64,000 bases of DNA from Chamaecyparis obtusa (GCA_027943335.1 BSBK01002089.1:1613501-1677500); one strand, 5' to 3'; positions 36,120-46,384 are shown, counted from the first letter of the stretch. Notes: generated by a model not told the origin, from the letters alone. Made by a program: numbers and translations.

Positions 36120-36311
36120 CAATTCTTAAACATACTTTACCTAATATGATGAATTCTTAAACAATTAAGGTTGGAGTAGACATAGTTATTGTAGTTTTTT
36201 GTGTGGTACAAGAAAGATTTGGCTAGGTCAAATATTCCTTCTTGCTAGCAGTCTATAGAATTAGACCTTTATTAAGAATTCATCATATCAGATAAAGTAT
36301 GTTTAAGAATT
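36120..36311. repeat. 40-bp inverted repeat around a 111-bp spacer
   Basis: Left arm 36120-36160 (CAATTCTTAAACATACTTTA...) pairs with 36272-36311 (TTAAGAATTCATCATATCAG...) with two mismatches in 40 bp. It ends about 110 bp before element A's RT sequence begins, so it may mark the rearrangement that truncated that element, or be a small foldback transposon. Confidence 0.6.
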
Positions 36312-36380
36312 TTTGGGACTGGTCCTTTGACATACTGGATTTAATTCATAAATGCAAACTTTGAGAAAATAGAGTTATTA

Positions 36381-36812
36381 ATGTTCCTTCTGCCTTTTCT
36401 GAATGTTTCTCAAATTTGGATCAGAGAAGGAGATGAATGGAAGACTTCTTTCAAGAAAAAGGAAGGACTGTATGAATGGTTAGTCATGCCTTTTGGGCTA
36501 ACCAATGCACCGAGCTTTTTCATGCAGCTCATGAACGAGGTTCTGAAAGAATTTCTGGGTAAGTTTGTCATTGTTTACCTACATGATATTTTGATCTTTA
36601 GTAAGACATTGGAGGAGCATATGGTGCATATTCGTATGGTGTTTGAGAAGTTAAGAGAAGAAAAATTATGGATTAATTTGAAGAAGTTTAGTTTTGTGAA
36701 GAAAGAGTTAGTGTATTTGGGATTTGTAGTTTCAGCAGAAGGTCTAAAAATGGACCAGAGAAAGTGTAGGCTATCCTTGAATGGCCTACTCCAAGGAGTA
36801 CAACTGAGGTAA
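36381..36812 (+). pseudogene. reverse transcriptase fragment of element A
   Basis: A 143-codon frame contains [36 protein letters not shown] and the catalytic box [12 protein letters not shown]. The usual YLDD is YLHD: the first of the two catalytic Asp residues is His, so the enzyme would be inactive even without other damage. The frame then shows [20 protein letters not shown] (thumb). The first 11 residues do not match RT and probably come from flanking DNA. RT continues past 36812 in another frame ([15 protein letters not shown]). Confidence 0.88.
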
Positions 36813-37050
36813 GATATTTTCATGGTTTGGCTAGATTTTATAGAAAGTTTATCATAAATTTTAGCAGTATTTGTGGACCCTTGACAGAAACAATGAGAGG
36901 GGATAGAAAAGAGTTTAAGTGGACTAATGGGGCAGATAAGAGTTTTAAACTATTGAAATATAAAGTTACAGAACAACTTGTTTTAGCACTTCCATAATTT
37001 ACTAAGGTGTTTCAAATAGACTGTTATACTAGTGGTACTGAATAGGAGTT

Positions 37051-37055
37051 GTTAG
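37051..37055. other. target duplication GTTAG of the copia insertion (left)
   Basis: GTTAG precedes the left copia LTR; GTTAA (37-bp-identical context in RNase H) follows the right LTR at 40737-40741. One mismatch in five. The interrupted codons read G-V-V...S-Q-E-G, the standard RNase H wording, confirming the insertion point. Confidence 0.75.
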
Positions 37056-37355
37056 TGTAGAAGTTGAGAAGTCCAACTTCACAGTTTGCCAAGAACACCT
37101 GCATGCAAATAACTTGTTGCTAAAAGGAAACCAAAGAGACAAAAGAAAAGGCTTGGAAAATATTAGCGGTGTGAGAGAAATTGTATTCCAAGATAATGAA
37201 AAAAGAATTACAAGGTTCAACCTATAAAGGTGAACAAAACCCTAAAACTAGAAAAGCTAGGTTGTACATTATAATTAATAAAGATATTAATTATAATGTA
37301 CCTAAGAGATAGCTTAAGTAAAAAAGAGTAATAAAACTAACTAATTACTCTAACA
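37056..37355 (-). repeat. 3' LTR of the copia derivative
   Basis: 300 bp, TG...CA, same length as its partner at 40437-40736. Confidence 0.93.
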
Positions 37356-37367
37356 CCCCCCCTTAAG
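37356..37367 (-). other. polypurine tract of the copia derivative
   Basis: Minus strand CTTAAGGGGGGG runs directly into the 3' LTR (TGTTAGAG...). Confidence 0.85.
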
Positions 37368-38199
37368 CAAAGCTCAGGAGGTAAGCTAACCTAGCATAGC
37401 TATGAAAGAAGGAAATGGGTCCCAGCAACAAGGCCTGATTAGGTACCTAATATAAGGAAATCTTTTTAAACCGGAGACAAAGGAGAAAACCCAGTGGGAA
37501 AAGATCCTCTCCAAAAAGAGATATAAAAGAAAGAAAAAGACAAAAAATGACTTCAAGAGACTCTTGCAAAGCCATAAGTACAATGCATGCTGACAACCCC
37601 CCCATTAGAGAGGGTCAAGGCTCCAAAGCCCCCCCAGAATGAAAGAACCCCTGGATCAATGAACAAACCACCGTGACACCAATACAAAGGAGTGAAAGGA
37701 AGTGAACACTAAAGAGGTAACCTCAAAATATGAGGTGTCACTGGAAGGTTGAGTTGATGCTCAAAGGAGTAGACACGAGGATCCTGAAAGGGAACCTCCA
37801 ATGTAGGTGGTATGACAAATGTGCTGACACTGTCAGGAGAGAGGAGATGAGTGTCCTCTATAGAATCCTCAACAACTACACCTGATGGCTCGATGAATGG
37901 AGCTAGAGGGTTTGGTAGTGCTGAAGAAGAGTCCTACTAAAGAGAAGAAACCCCAACAAGATGATGTGAGGTAGCCACAAAAGTGGTCTCAAGAACAACA
38001 CAGAGGTTCAAGTGACCTGACTGTGCCACATGATGCTCTCGCATAAGAGGAGAGTTGTGCTCTGATAATGGAGATGGTGGACCAAAGTGTGAGAAGGTGT
38101 ACAAATGGGTGGAATGATCAACTGTCCATGTCGCAACAATGCCACCTATCACACTATCCTAGATGAAGACTGAATTTGGCATGAACTCAACTATCTTCC

Positions 38200-38450
38200 C
38201 TGACCCACTATGTGTAATCTGATAAATCAAGAGGAGGTTTGCAAATAGAGAGGGAACATACAATACATCATTGAATGTGCCATCCTAAATGCCTATAGAA
38301 CCTTTCTCATAGTCTGGCATAACAATGTTATTCCCCATGACAACATGAGGAATAGGAGAAGCCTCAATATAAGAGAAGATCTCTGGAGAAGATGCCATAT
38401 GGTGAGAAGCACTTGAATCTAGTATCCAAGGGACCTATGAAGGGGATCCA
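38200..38450 (-). pseudogene. copia-type protease of the derivative
   Basis: Minus strand reads VPWILDSSASHHMASSPEIF, matching the copia retropepsin WILDSGAShHM with the active-site Gly changed to Ser (D-S-S instead of D-S-G). It continues HVVMGNNIVMPDYEKGSIGI, a stop, then FNDVLYVPSLFANLL, the second conserved strand (usual L.nVLyVP.l..NLLS). Stops interrupt the frame. The downstream sequence to about 37400 has no integrase motif. Confidence 0.85.
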
Positions 38451-38639
38451 ATAGAAGCTCATAATGCATGACCCTATCCAAAATTATTTCCAGATGTCGA
38501 AGATGAGGCAGAAGAATGAAAAGCAGACCCCTGTGAGGTGGAAGAGGAGGGAGAGGAAATAGTGCACTTCTTAAGGAGAGCCTGCAAATCTGCAATATAT
38601 TTCTCATAGCCATCAAATCTCTTCTGAAAATAATGTGAC

Positions 38640-38680
38640 TCATCATGAGGCCCCTTCTAACAATAGGAGCATGTAGGGCT
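38640..38680 (-). pseudogene. damaged gag zinc knuckle of the derivative
   Basis: Minus strand CSYC-stop-KGPHDESHY: the spacing of a CX2CX4HX4C knuckle, but the last Cys is Tyr and a TAG lies inside. Confidence 0.65.
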
Positions 38681-38879
38681 CTCAGTCTTCTATTTCTCCT
38701 TCTTAGAAGAAGGTGGTGGGCTAGTAGAGTGTTGAGAAGAGGAAATAGATGTCTGCTTTGACTTCTACTTCTGTGTGTCCTAAGGTGTCTTGGCAAGCAA
38801 TGCCTGTGACTATGAACCTAGAATTGAATCCATTTGATTAGGTTGGACTGATCATGAGTCAACCTATCACAAAAGGTCT

Positions 38880-39360
38880 CAAAAGAGGTCATAACATGTC
38901 ATGCACCTAGTGCATCCATAGTGGAGTAGAAGGTAGAAGTGAAAATCTGATAAGGGTCGCGAAGCTTTGAGAGTATCAGAAAGATACACTCATCATCTGA
39001 CTTTGTCTTTCCAGCAACTTGTAAAATAGATTGAAGAGACTTGAACTTTATCAAGAAGTCCTCAATGCTGGTGAATGATTCAGGTACCAAGGAGGTGAAT
39101 TCTACATCTATCTAGAGAACCCTGAACTAATCCATTATGCCAAACAAGGTGGAAAACTTGTTCCACATATCCCTGGGTGTGGTCAAACCATTCAGGTGGA
39201 ACAACAACCCATCTAAAATGTTCATTGCAATGAGTCCCATTCCCTCATCCATCCTGTTTCTCTTCATGAGAGCCTCATAAGGCCTTTGTAGAACTGGCTG
39301 AGTCTCATCGAGGCATGACCATAGCCCCTTTTCCATAAGCAATTTGGATATCTATCATTT
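38880..39360 (-). pseudogene. copia gag (UBN2-like) of the derivative
   Basis: Two minus-strand frames in series: YLMEKGLWSCLDETQPV-type N-terminus with MGLIAMNILDGLLFHLNGLT and PRDMWNKFSTLFGIMD (39127-39342), then VPESFTSIEDFLIKFKSLQS and KSDDECIFLILSKLRDPYQI (38899-39090). This is the copia capsid: W....L......L......A...I...L.......i....tA...W..L...f. A stop after GIMD splits it. It would form the particle that packages element RNA. Confidence 0.85.
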
Positions 39361-39889
39361 CCAGGTGTGGTAATTCTATGGTGTCAGCCAGGCCACAGAG
39401 GGGTCTGACATTGAGAGAAGAATTAGATGGAAGTAGAAGGGTCTCTTCTAAAGTAAATAATAGAAATAAAGAACACCCCCCCAAAATGTATAAATCTAAC
39501 CCCCATACAACAAGTAATCAATTATTGAAAGCACAAAAAATGAGAAGAAAACTTGGACGCCAGATGCAAAGAGGGAGGAAACTGAAGCCTCTACTTCAAC
39601 ACCAAAAATGAGAACTCAAACAACCAAATCATCAAATCAAACTAGCACCATTGTCTCTGGCTCAGAAAGAGCTTTCCAAAAATATTTCATTTTCTGAAAA
39701 CGGACACCGTATCCACAAGTTACGGCCAAAAAACCAACTACAACTCCAAAGAAGAGCTCTTTGGAAAAAACCAGTCATTGGAAAAAATTTGACGACCGTA
39801 TGACTATCAAATGACTGTCAAGTGAAAAAATAATCCGATCACAAGAAAATTTGAAATGTCACCGAAAAATGAAAAACCAGTCGCCGTAA

Positions 39890-40140
39890 AATGAAAAATT
39901 GGCGGTGATGTCAGTAGTGATGTCACCGCTATTGCTGGTGGTTGGTGAGTGGTGTCGGGGCAGCGCTAGGGTGGTACGGAGGCTGGCCAGTGGTGCATGG
40001 GCCTAGCAGGGGTGGCGTCGAGGTGGTGCAATGGTGGCGCATGGGCGTGGTGGCTGGTGGGTGGCGCAGGGGTCAGGCAAGGGTGGCACGGTGGGGGCGC
40101 GGTGGCGGCGTGCATGGAGAAGGAGCGCTGTGGCATGAAT
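39890..40140 (-). other. very GC-rich leader segment of the copia derivative
   Basis: About 250 bp of GGTGG/GGCGG-rich sequence, far richer in G+C than anything else in the window, lies between primer site and gag. On the minus (transcribed) strand it is C-rich (CCACC, CCGCC). Overlapping open frames here exist only because stops are rare in GC-rich DNA. It could be a structured packaging/leader signal; that is inference. Confidence 0.6.
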
Positions 40141-40424
40141 TTTGACAATTTTTTAATTTTTTTTCATTTTGCGTGTCGTATAGCCCTAATAGGCTAAAAA
40201 ATTATCCCAAAAGCCCCAGAGGCCAAATAGGTCAATTTTTATATGGAAATAGGGGTTTTTGGGCCTTCTAGACACAACTGTGATGTCAGTTTTTGCCCAA
40301 AGTGCTCCCAAAAAAAGGAGACCCCCCAGATCCAATAAAAAATAATAGAGAAAAAACCAAAAGAGTTGTGGCTTTCATATTTGAATCATGACTCCAAAAG
40401 CTCAAACCAAGTAGCAACAGGGAA

Positions 40425-40436
40425 GCTCTGATACCA
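40425..40436 (-). other. tRNA-iMet primer-binding site of the copia derivative
   Basis: Minus strand ...CTACA-TGGTATCAGAGC: the 12-mer directly abuts the 5' LTR. Confidence 0.92.
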
Positions 40437-40736
40437 TGTAGAAGTTGAGAAGTCCAACTTCACAATTTCCCAAGAACACCTACATGCAAATAACCTATTG
40501 TTGAAAGGAAACCAAAGAGACAAAAGAAAAGGCTTGGAAAATCTCAGTGGTGTGAGAGAAATTGTATTCCAAGATAATGAAAAAAGAATTACAAGGTTCA
40601 ACCTATAAAGGTGAACAAAACCCTAAAACTAGAAAGGCTAGGTTGCACATTATAATTAATAAAGATATTATTTATAATGTACCTAAGAGATAGCTTAAAT
40701 AAAAAAGAGTAATAAAACTAACTAATTACTCTAACA
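40437..40736 (-). repeat. 5' LTR of the copia derivative
   Basis: 300 bp, pairs with 37056-37355. Followed by GTTAA, the right copy of the target duplication. Confidence 0.93.
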
Positions 40737-41030
40737 GTTAAGAGCCAAGAAGGCAAACCTGTTTCTTATTTCAGTGAGAAGTTAAATGATGCCAAGAGAA
40801 AATATCTTGTTTATGATCATAAATTTTATGCTATAGTTTAGGCATTGAAGAAGTAGAGACACTCTCTGCTTCCTAAGTATTTTGTTTTGTATACTGATCA
40901 TCAAGCTTTGCAATATTTGAATAGTCAAGGAATGTTGAATCAAAGGCATTTGAAATGGGTTGAGTTTTTGCAGAGTTATACATTTTTTTTGAAACATAGG
41001 AGTGGAAGTCTAACAAGGTTGTAGATGCAC
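40737..41030 (+). pseudogene. RNase H (continued) of element A
   Basis: Resumes after the copia insertion with SQEGKPVSYFSEKLNDAKRK, then KYFVLYTDHQALQYLNSQGM and HLKWVEFLQSYTFFLKH. Catalytic-region Asp in YTDHQAL is kept. Stops after FYAIV and ALKK interrupt it. Confidence 0.85.
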
Positions 41031-41214
41031 CTAGCAAAAGGCAACTATTGCTGACAAAAATGCAAATTAAGATGGTTGGGTTCAAGGAACTCAAGAATTT
41101 GTATCCAGAGGATCCAGATTTTGGAGAAGCTTGGAAAGCTTATACAAAACCTGTTACTCTAGACAAAACAAAATGGTTAGATTTTATCATCCAAGATAGT
41201 ATGCTATTTAGAGG

Positions 41215-42260
41215 GATTTAGTTGTGCATTCCACAAAGTTCTATGAGGGAGAATCTCATCAAGGAGAAGCATAGTGGAGGATTGGCTAGATATTTTGGTC
41301 ATGATAAAACCCTTGCTTTGGTTAGTGAGAATTATTGTTGGCCATAGTTGTAGCGATATGTCAAGAAGTTTGTACAAAGTTGTAGAGTATGTCAGATGGA
41401 GAAATGATTGAAGCAGAATACAAGGCTGTATCAACCATTACCTATACCAGAGAAGCCATGGGAGGATATCATTATGGACTTTGTTCTTGGTTTACCAAGG
41501 ACTCAATGGGTACATGACTCAATTTTTGTGGTGGTTGACAGATTTTTGAAGATGGCACATTTTATTCCCTGTAAGAAGACCAATGATGTAGTTCATGTGG
41601 TAGAATTGTTTTTCAAAGAAGTGGTGAGACTACATGGTTTTCTAAAGAGTATAGTTTCAAATCGGGACACTAAGTTTGTTTGATATTTGTGGCACACATT
41701 GTGGAAGAACTTAAAGATAGATTTGAAGTTCAGTTCATCACATCATCCACAGAATGATGGATAGACAGAGGTGGTGAATAGGAGTTTGGGGAATTTGCTA
41801 AAATGTTTTTTTGGAGATAAGAAAATAGGATGGGATTTGATTTTACCACAGGCAAAAATTGCATACAATAATTCTGTCAACATGAGCACTAGTAAATCAC
41901 CATTTCAAATTGTATATTGAAGTATTCCTAGAAATGCAACTGAGTTAAGGAAGATAAATAAAGGAGAAATAAGTAGTGTTGAAGCTAAGGATTTTGTAGA
42001 ACATTTGAAGAACATCCATGAGGAAGTGAGCAAGCACATTACCAAGATGAATGTGCAGTATAAGGCTAAGGAAGATGAGAAAAGAAGGCATAAGGAATTT
42101 CAGGTTGGAAATTAAGTTATGCTTCATTTGCATAAGGAGAGATTTCTAGTTGGTACATATAACAACCTGAAAATGAAGAGGTTTAGCCATGTAAGAGACT
42201 GAAGAAGCATGATTATGAAAATGCCTATAAGGTCAAGTTTCATACAGAGCTAAATATTTG
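41215..42260 (+). pseudogene. integrase of element A
   Basis: Zinc-binding H..H..C..C region: RENLIKEKHSGGLARYFGHD and SCRVCQMEK. Core: [11 protein letters not shown] (first Asp), [30 protein letters not shown] (second Asp), SSHHPQNDG-stop-TEVVNRSLGN (catalytic Glu present, but a TAG directly precedes it). C-terminal part reads MLHLHKERFLVGTYNNLKM. At least six stops. Confidence 0.85.
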
Positions 42261-42369
42261 ACTAGTATTTAACAATTCAGATTTGACAGAGTATCATGAA
42301 GCGGGAATTGAAGATGAGATCACAACAACATAGTGCAGTATTCCAGCAACTAGTCCTGATACCAAGGAG

Positions 42370-42515
42370 ATTGAGGACATACTGGATAGTTGTGTTGGAA
42401 GAAGCACAAGAAACAGGACCTATGAAGAATATATGGTCAAATGGAAAGAATGACCTGTTGAAGATTCATCATGGCTAACAAAGGAGGAGGTTAACCATCT
42501 TGGTTTCCCTCTTTA
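42370..42515 (+). pseudogene. chromodomain of element A
   Basis: After integrase the plus strand reads ILDSCVGRSTRNRTYEEYMV, KWKE, a stop, then PVEDSSWLTKEEVNHLGFPL. This matches the chromodomain pattern (iLd.r......eYlVKWk..p..e.sWe....l), with the aromatic residues Y and W in place. Such domains bind modified histone H3 and steer chromoviruses to heterochromatin. One stop breaks it. Confidence 0.8.
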
Positions 42516-42563
42516 CACCTAAGTCATGATAGGGTCACTTCTCAAATTATCTTGGGTGTCTAA

Positions 42564-43253
42564 TGCAGGAGCATCCTAGGTGTAAGAGCAATCTTGCATC
42601 GCCCAAAAATAATTCTGGTTTCTTTTCAATAAGGGCTATCTTGTTCAAAGCTACTATTTTTGGAAGTTTATTATTTTTAGTACAGAAACTTTGAACTCAA
42701 TTTTGAAGGCTTTAAAGGTCTTGAATGAGGTCAAAACTTCAGGTGTTGTAGAGCAGTTCATGTCCTTTTTGAAATGGCATCATCATAGTCAACTGGGTCA
42801 ACAGGTGATGACTTAAGGTCTTCAGAAGTTAGGTCATTTAAAATGGCAGAAAATAATTTTTCTTCAAAATTTATGTTTGGGTTTCAAAAGTTGTTTTGAG
42901 CCGATGTTGATGTAATAAATTGAAAATAAAATAATTCTAAGTTTGGTCAGCCTTAAAGGATAAAATTATGGAACCTTCCAAGGCGGTGGAAAATTCCTTA
43001 TATAAGGAAGGACTGTAGTGTTGTCTAGGGAAGTTCAGAGTAGTTCAGAGTACTTCTCGATAATAATTTGAGGCTTTATCCTATAGAATATTGTAAGGGA
43101 AAATGCCCATGTGGCTTTGCATATTGTAATTCTAAAATTTGTAATTCCACATTTGTGGAGATAATAAGAAGCCCATTTTTTGTTCTTGCAATTTGTTATT
43201 GTTTCTATGTTTCTATTATGTGTTTGTGGTATTAAGGGGAGCACCCTTCATCA
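42564..43253 (+). repeat. 3' LTR of element A
   Basis: Starts TGCAGGAGCATCCTAGG (related to element B's LTR start TGTAGGAGCACACCTAGG) and ends near ACCCTTCATCA. Contains a TATA box in the perfect palindrome TTCCTTATATAAGGAA (42995-43010). Its 5' partner is absent. The left boundary could be a few bases earlier; the right boundary is inferred from where homology to element B's LTR begins (43255). Confidence 0.6.
42995..43010 (+). promoter_or_regulatory. LTR promoter TATA box of element A
   Basis: TATATAAGG inside a 16-bp palindrome. Followed after about 100 bp by leader-like sequence. Confidence 0.5.
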
Positions 43254-43254
43254 A

Positions 43255-44660
43255 GTTAGGAAGATTCCTTGAGGCCATTTATGATGTTGGATCCTCAAGA
43301 TATAGGAGATAAAAGTCCTAAGAAGTAGGATGAAGGCATAAAGTAAAGATGCCAAAAGTTGTTAGAAGTTTTGATGACAACATTTGCAATAATGGTAAAT
43401 GTTGCATGCATCTCAGTTACCTTGGATCCCCTTAAATATAGGAAGTGGGAGATTGAACAACATGCCCTAAAAACATGGAAATGACATCTAATGTAATGTA
43501 AGGCTCGAATCTTCAAGTCATTCATGCATTGTAATAGTTTGTGAATATTGAATAGAGCTCTGCAATTTTGTTTTGGGAGGAACCCAAGCTATTTGATGTG
43601 ATAGTGACATGTGATGGATTGAAAGTCTCGATTTATTGATTTTTTTAGTGTTCTTTAGATAGTTTTGAGAGTTTTTCATTCAATATTCAAGTTTATTTGA
43701 AGTTGTTTAACGTCTTGTATAAATTGTTTTTGATTTAGTAGTCTTCCTGGTCCTATCCTGACCAGTCTGTCATTTTATGGCTCCTCCATGAAAACTAACC
43801 CTGGGATCTTCCTAAGGGTCGTTGGATATGAAGGGGGAGTCATTAGCCTATATATAAGTAGGATTAGGAGTCATGAGTATATGGATAGCTATTTTAACTA
43901 ATAATCCCTAGGCGAGCAGACAGTGCCCGGTTAAAGGTTTAGAATAGAAGAATTGAAGATTTCTTGCAGGGTATGAAAGTACTATATGGAATAGGTATAG
44001 TTCTAGGTAGGGTATAGTCATATAATAACATGCTATGAGGATTGAGTTCATACCAATTCATTAGAGTAAGTCTTCAGTGAGAAAATAGTGAGATCCTAGT
44101 AAATAGGCCTTTTAGCCCTATTAGTTCTAGTCTATAGGAACCCTGTGTATATAGGGTCTAGGGGTCAAAAACATTTAGAATCTCTCATAAAATACAAAAG
44201 GGTATCCTAATATGGGATTATATTTTTAGGTTGTTTGGAAATTTTTTGCAAGAATTGACAAAAGGTCCCTGCAAAAGGCTACAAGGAAATAGGCCTAATT
44301 AGGCCTCCTCAAGGTGAAACCTTGAGCCTGGTAAGGAGAGGCTTGAAGATCCTTTCAAATGGATTCAAATGATAATAAATGGAATTTTTTCAAGATGATG
44401 GACACCCCTGTAATGAAATTTGAAGTTTGTGAAGAGATGGCGCTTAGATCCTTCTAAGTGTGGGAAAAGAAGTGAAGTATCTACATGGTGTTAGTCCTTC
44501 AAGGTGAAGCACAAGTTGATTGGCTCTTGGAGAGGAGCTTTAGAAGGCCTTAGTTAATCATCTAATCCTTTGGGAAGATCTTGGAGAAGTTTATGATCCT
44601 AGAAGAGACAAGCTAGGTTTCTTGGTAGATGTGAAAGCAAGCCTTGGAACACTTTAATCA
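43255..44660 (+). repeat. 5' LTR of element B, lacking its first ~245 bp
   Basis: 43255-43845 matches 49566-50155 of the 3' LTR almost throughout. The remaining 43846-44660, with the TATA box CTATATATAAGTA (43848-43860), has no partner because the 3' LTR is truncated. The LTR ends ...TTTAATCA just before the primer site. A full LTR would be about 1.65 kb. The missing start and the abutting end of element A suggest A inserted in this LTR. Confidence 0.8.
43848..43860 (+). promoter_or_regulatory. LTR promoter TATA box of element B
   Basis: CTATATATAAGTA, about 0.8 kb upstream of the LTR end. The corresponding part of the 3' LTR has been lost. Confidence 0.5.
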
Positions 44661-44663
44661 TAT

Positions 44664-44675
44664 TGGTATCAGAGC
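44664..44675 (+). other. tRNA-iMet primer-binding site of element B
   Basis: TGGTATCAGAGC three bases after the LTR end (CA at 44659-44660). Confidence 0.92.
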
Positions 44676-44762
44676 TTGAATTGATCAGGTTTATGGTTGA
44701 TGTTTCAACCTACTGAATTAGTAGGAGAGAATACACTAGTTGGATTAGTGAAAGATAAAACT

Positions 44763-45780
44763 ATGGTGACTAACACTGAGTTAGACAAGAAGGTAGAAGA
44801 ACAAGAAAAGGACAATTAGTTGTTAAGAGAAAGATTGGCCCAAATGGAGCAGCTCTTGGGTGAAGTCAAAGAAAAAACTGATAAGATCAAAGATAAAATT
44901 GATCAAAAGGAAGAAGCATAAGCAAGGGAGAAGAAATTAGAGTTGGAGGAGGAAGCTCCAACACCTGACCCTACTCTTCCTGATGAACCCTTCTTAAAAG
45001 CACTAAAGGCTTTGAGTGGCAAAGCTTTGGACGGTGTGCCACTATTCAATGGACAAATGGATCCAGATTCAGTTATGGGTTGGATAGATAGCATTGAGAA
45101 CAATTTTCAATGTGATGGTATCTCTGAGGCCCAAAAATTTATGGTGGAAAAATCAAGGTTGAGAGGTTCAGCTCTCACATTGTGGAAGTTTGAGCAAACT
45201 GAGAGAGAAAAGGATGGAAAGGGTCATATAGTTACATGTAAGGGCATGGTAACTAAAGTGAAGAAGACCTACCTTCCTGATTACTATGAAGTGAACCTGC
45301 ATAGGAGGAGACACAATCTTTGACAAAAAGATCTAAATGTCTAATCATACATCGAGGAGTTCAAAAAGTTATGCTTAAGATCAAAATTAGTTGAAGATGA
45401 AAGCATTAAGCTTGCAAGGTACTTGAATGGCCTCAAATGGTCTATTCAGGAATAAATGAGTTTAGTGAACTTCAAAACCATCTGCTAATGTTATCAAATG
45501 GCCTTGAAAATATTAGAGAAGGGCAAGATGAAACAAGAGAAAACCTCTAAAGGTAGAGGTAAAGGCAAGGATAGTAGAGGACAAAGAGGTAGCTATGGTT
45601 GGAGGAGTTCTGAAATAAAGGCTTAAGGAGAAATCAAATTCTGGTAGAGGTGGTAGAGGAAGGAGCTCTAGCTTTAGAGGAAGAAGTGGTGGACAAGGAG
45701 GAAGAGTCAACTACTTTGCCAATATGAAATGCTACCATTGCAACCAAATAGGACACCCTACCTATAGGTGTCCAAAGAAG
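44763..45780 (+). pseudogene. gag with CCHC zinc knuckle, element B
   Basis: Starts at ATG 44763, 87 bp after the primer site (MVTNTELDKKVEEQEKDN, then TAG). The N-terminus is a charged coiled-coil-like stretch, in the same frame as LKALKALSGKALDGVPLFNG and GWIDSIENNFQCDGISEAQK (44943-45323). After stops and a shift come a basic Gly/Arg region and the knuckle C-YH-C-NQIG-H-PTYR-C (45724-45780). Three stops lie in the first half. Structural protein of the element's particle. Confidence 0.85.
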
Positions 45781-46384
45781 GGTAGTTCTTCTCAAGGAGG
45801 TAATAAGAGGACTAATCTAGTCCATGATGAGAAAAATTTAGTAGACAAACATACTGAAGTACCATTAAATTTAGAGGAAGGTGAGAACCTCATGATGAGG
45901 AGAACTTTGATCAAGGAGCCGGTAAAGGAAGAGCCAAGCCAAAGGAGGTCTTTGTTTAGGATAAAGTGCAAGATGGTGGGAAAATTATGTAGAGTCATCA
46001 TTGACTCAGGGTCTACTGACAATATTGTGTTAGAGGAAGTATTCAGCTAGCTAAAGTTGACAATGATACCCCACACCAATCCTTACAAGGTCACATGGCT
46101 CAATAAAGGCCAACATGTGTTAGTGAATGAACAAGCATAGGTACAAATACAAAGTTTTGTGTGATGTTTTACCTATGGATGCATGTCATTTCCTCCCAGA
46201 TAAACCATGGAAATTTGACCGCCAAGCCATACATGATGGAGGAAAGAATTCCTATTCTTTCAAGAAGGACAATATGACTTTTAGAATTCAATCACTATTG
46301 GAGGATACAAAGGTGAAGACATCAGGTCCTAATGTGCTCATGGTTGGTGAAAAAGAGTTTTTAGAGGCTATGGAAGAAGGTTAA
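45781..46384 (+). pseudogene. aspartic protease of element B
   Basis: Reads FRIKCKMVGKLCRVIIDSGS, TDNIVLEEVFS, then a stop. DSG is intact. Resumes in another frame with LCDVLPMDACHFLPDKPWKF, DRQAIHDGGKNSYSFKKDNM (family LLGRPW has become LPDKPW). It is the Gag-Pol processing enzyme, interrupted by a stop at about 46050 and a frame change. Confidence 0.85.

Larger units (their letters stand above)
37056..40736 (-). mobile_element. gag-protease-only Ty1/copia derivative, inserted in element A
   Basis: 3681 bp, reverse orientation, two 300-bp LTRs (37056-37355 and 40437-40736) that differ at about 14 positions (around 95% identity). Primer site for tRNA-iMet at 40425-40436 and polypurine tract CTTAAGGGGGGG (minus strand, 37356-37367) both abut their LTRs. 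Inside it has a GC-rich leader, a copia-type gag (UBN2-like), a broken zinc knuckle and a copia protease. Integrase, RT and RNase H are absent, so it must have moved with proteins supplied by a complete relative. LTR similarity makes it the youngest datable insertion here. Confidence 0.92.
36418..43253 (+). mobile_element. Ty3 chromovirus 'A', 5'-truncated, split by a copia insertion
   Basis: The plus strand carries RT (36418-36830), the start of RNase H (to 37055), then, after the copia derivative, the rest of RNase H (40737-41030), integrase (41215-42250), chromodomain (about 42370-42515) and a 3' LTR (42564-43253). LTR, gag, protease and the RT fingers on the 5' side are missing; homology starts abruptly inside RT at [11 protein letters not shown]. 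Numerous stops (for example one before TEVVN in integrase). The chromodomain after integrase defines the chromovirus branch, whose members use it to target chromatin marks. Confidence 0.85.

Noticed and set aside
38419..38796. 125-codon Arg/Leu-rich frame as a basic protein
   Set aside because: It is a shifted reading of the copia gag tail and protease start; the correct frame shows WILDSSASHHM.
39942..40197. Overlapping Gly/Trp-rich and Pro/His-rich frames as genes
   Set aside because: They lie in the GC-rich leader of the copia derivative, where stop codons are rare on all frames.
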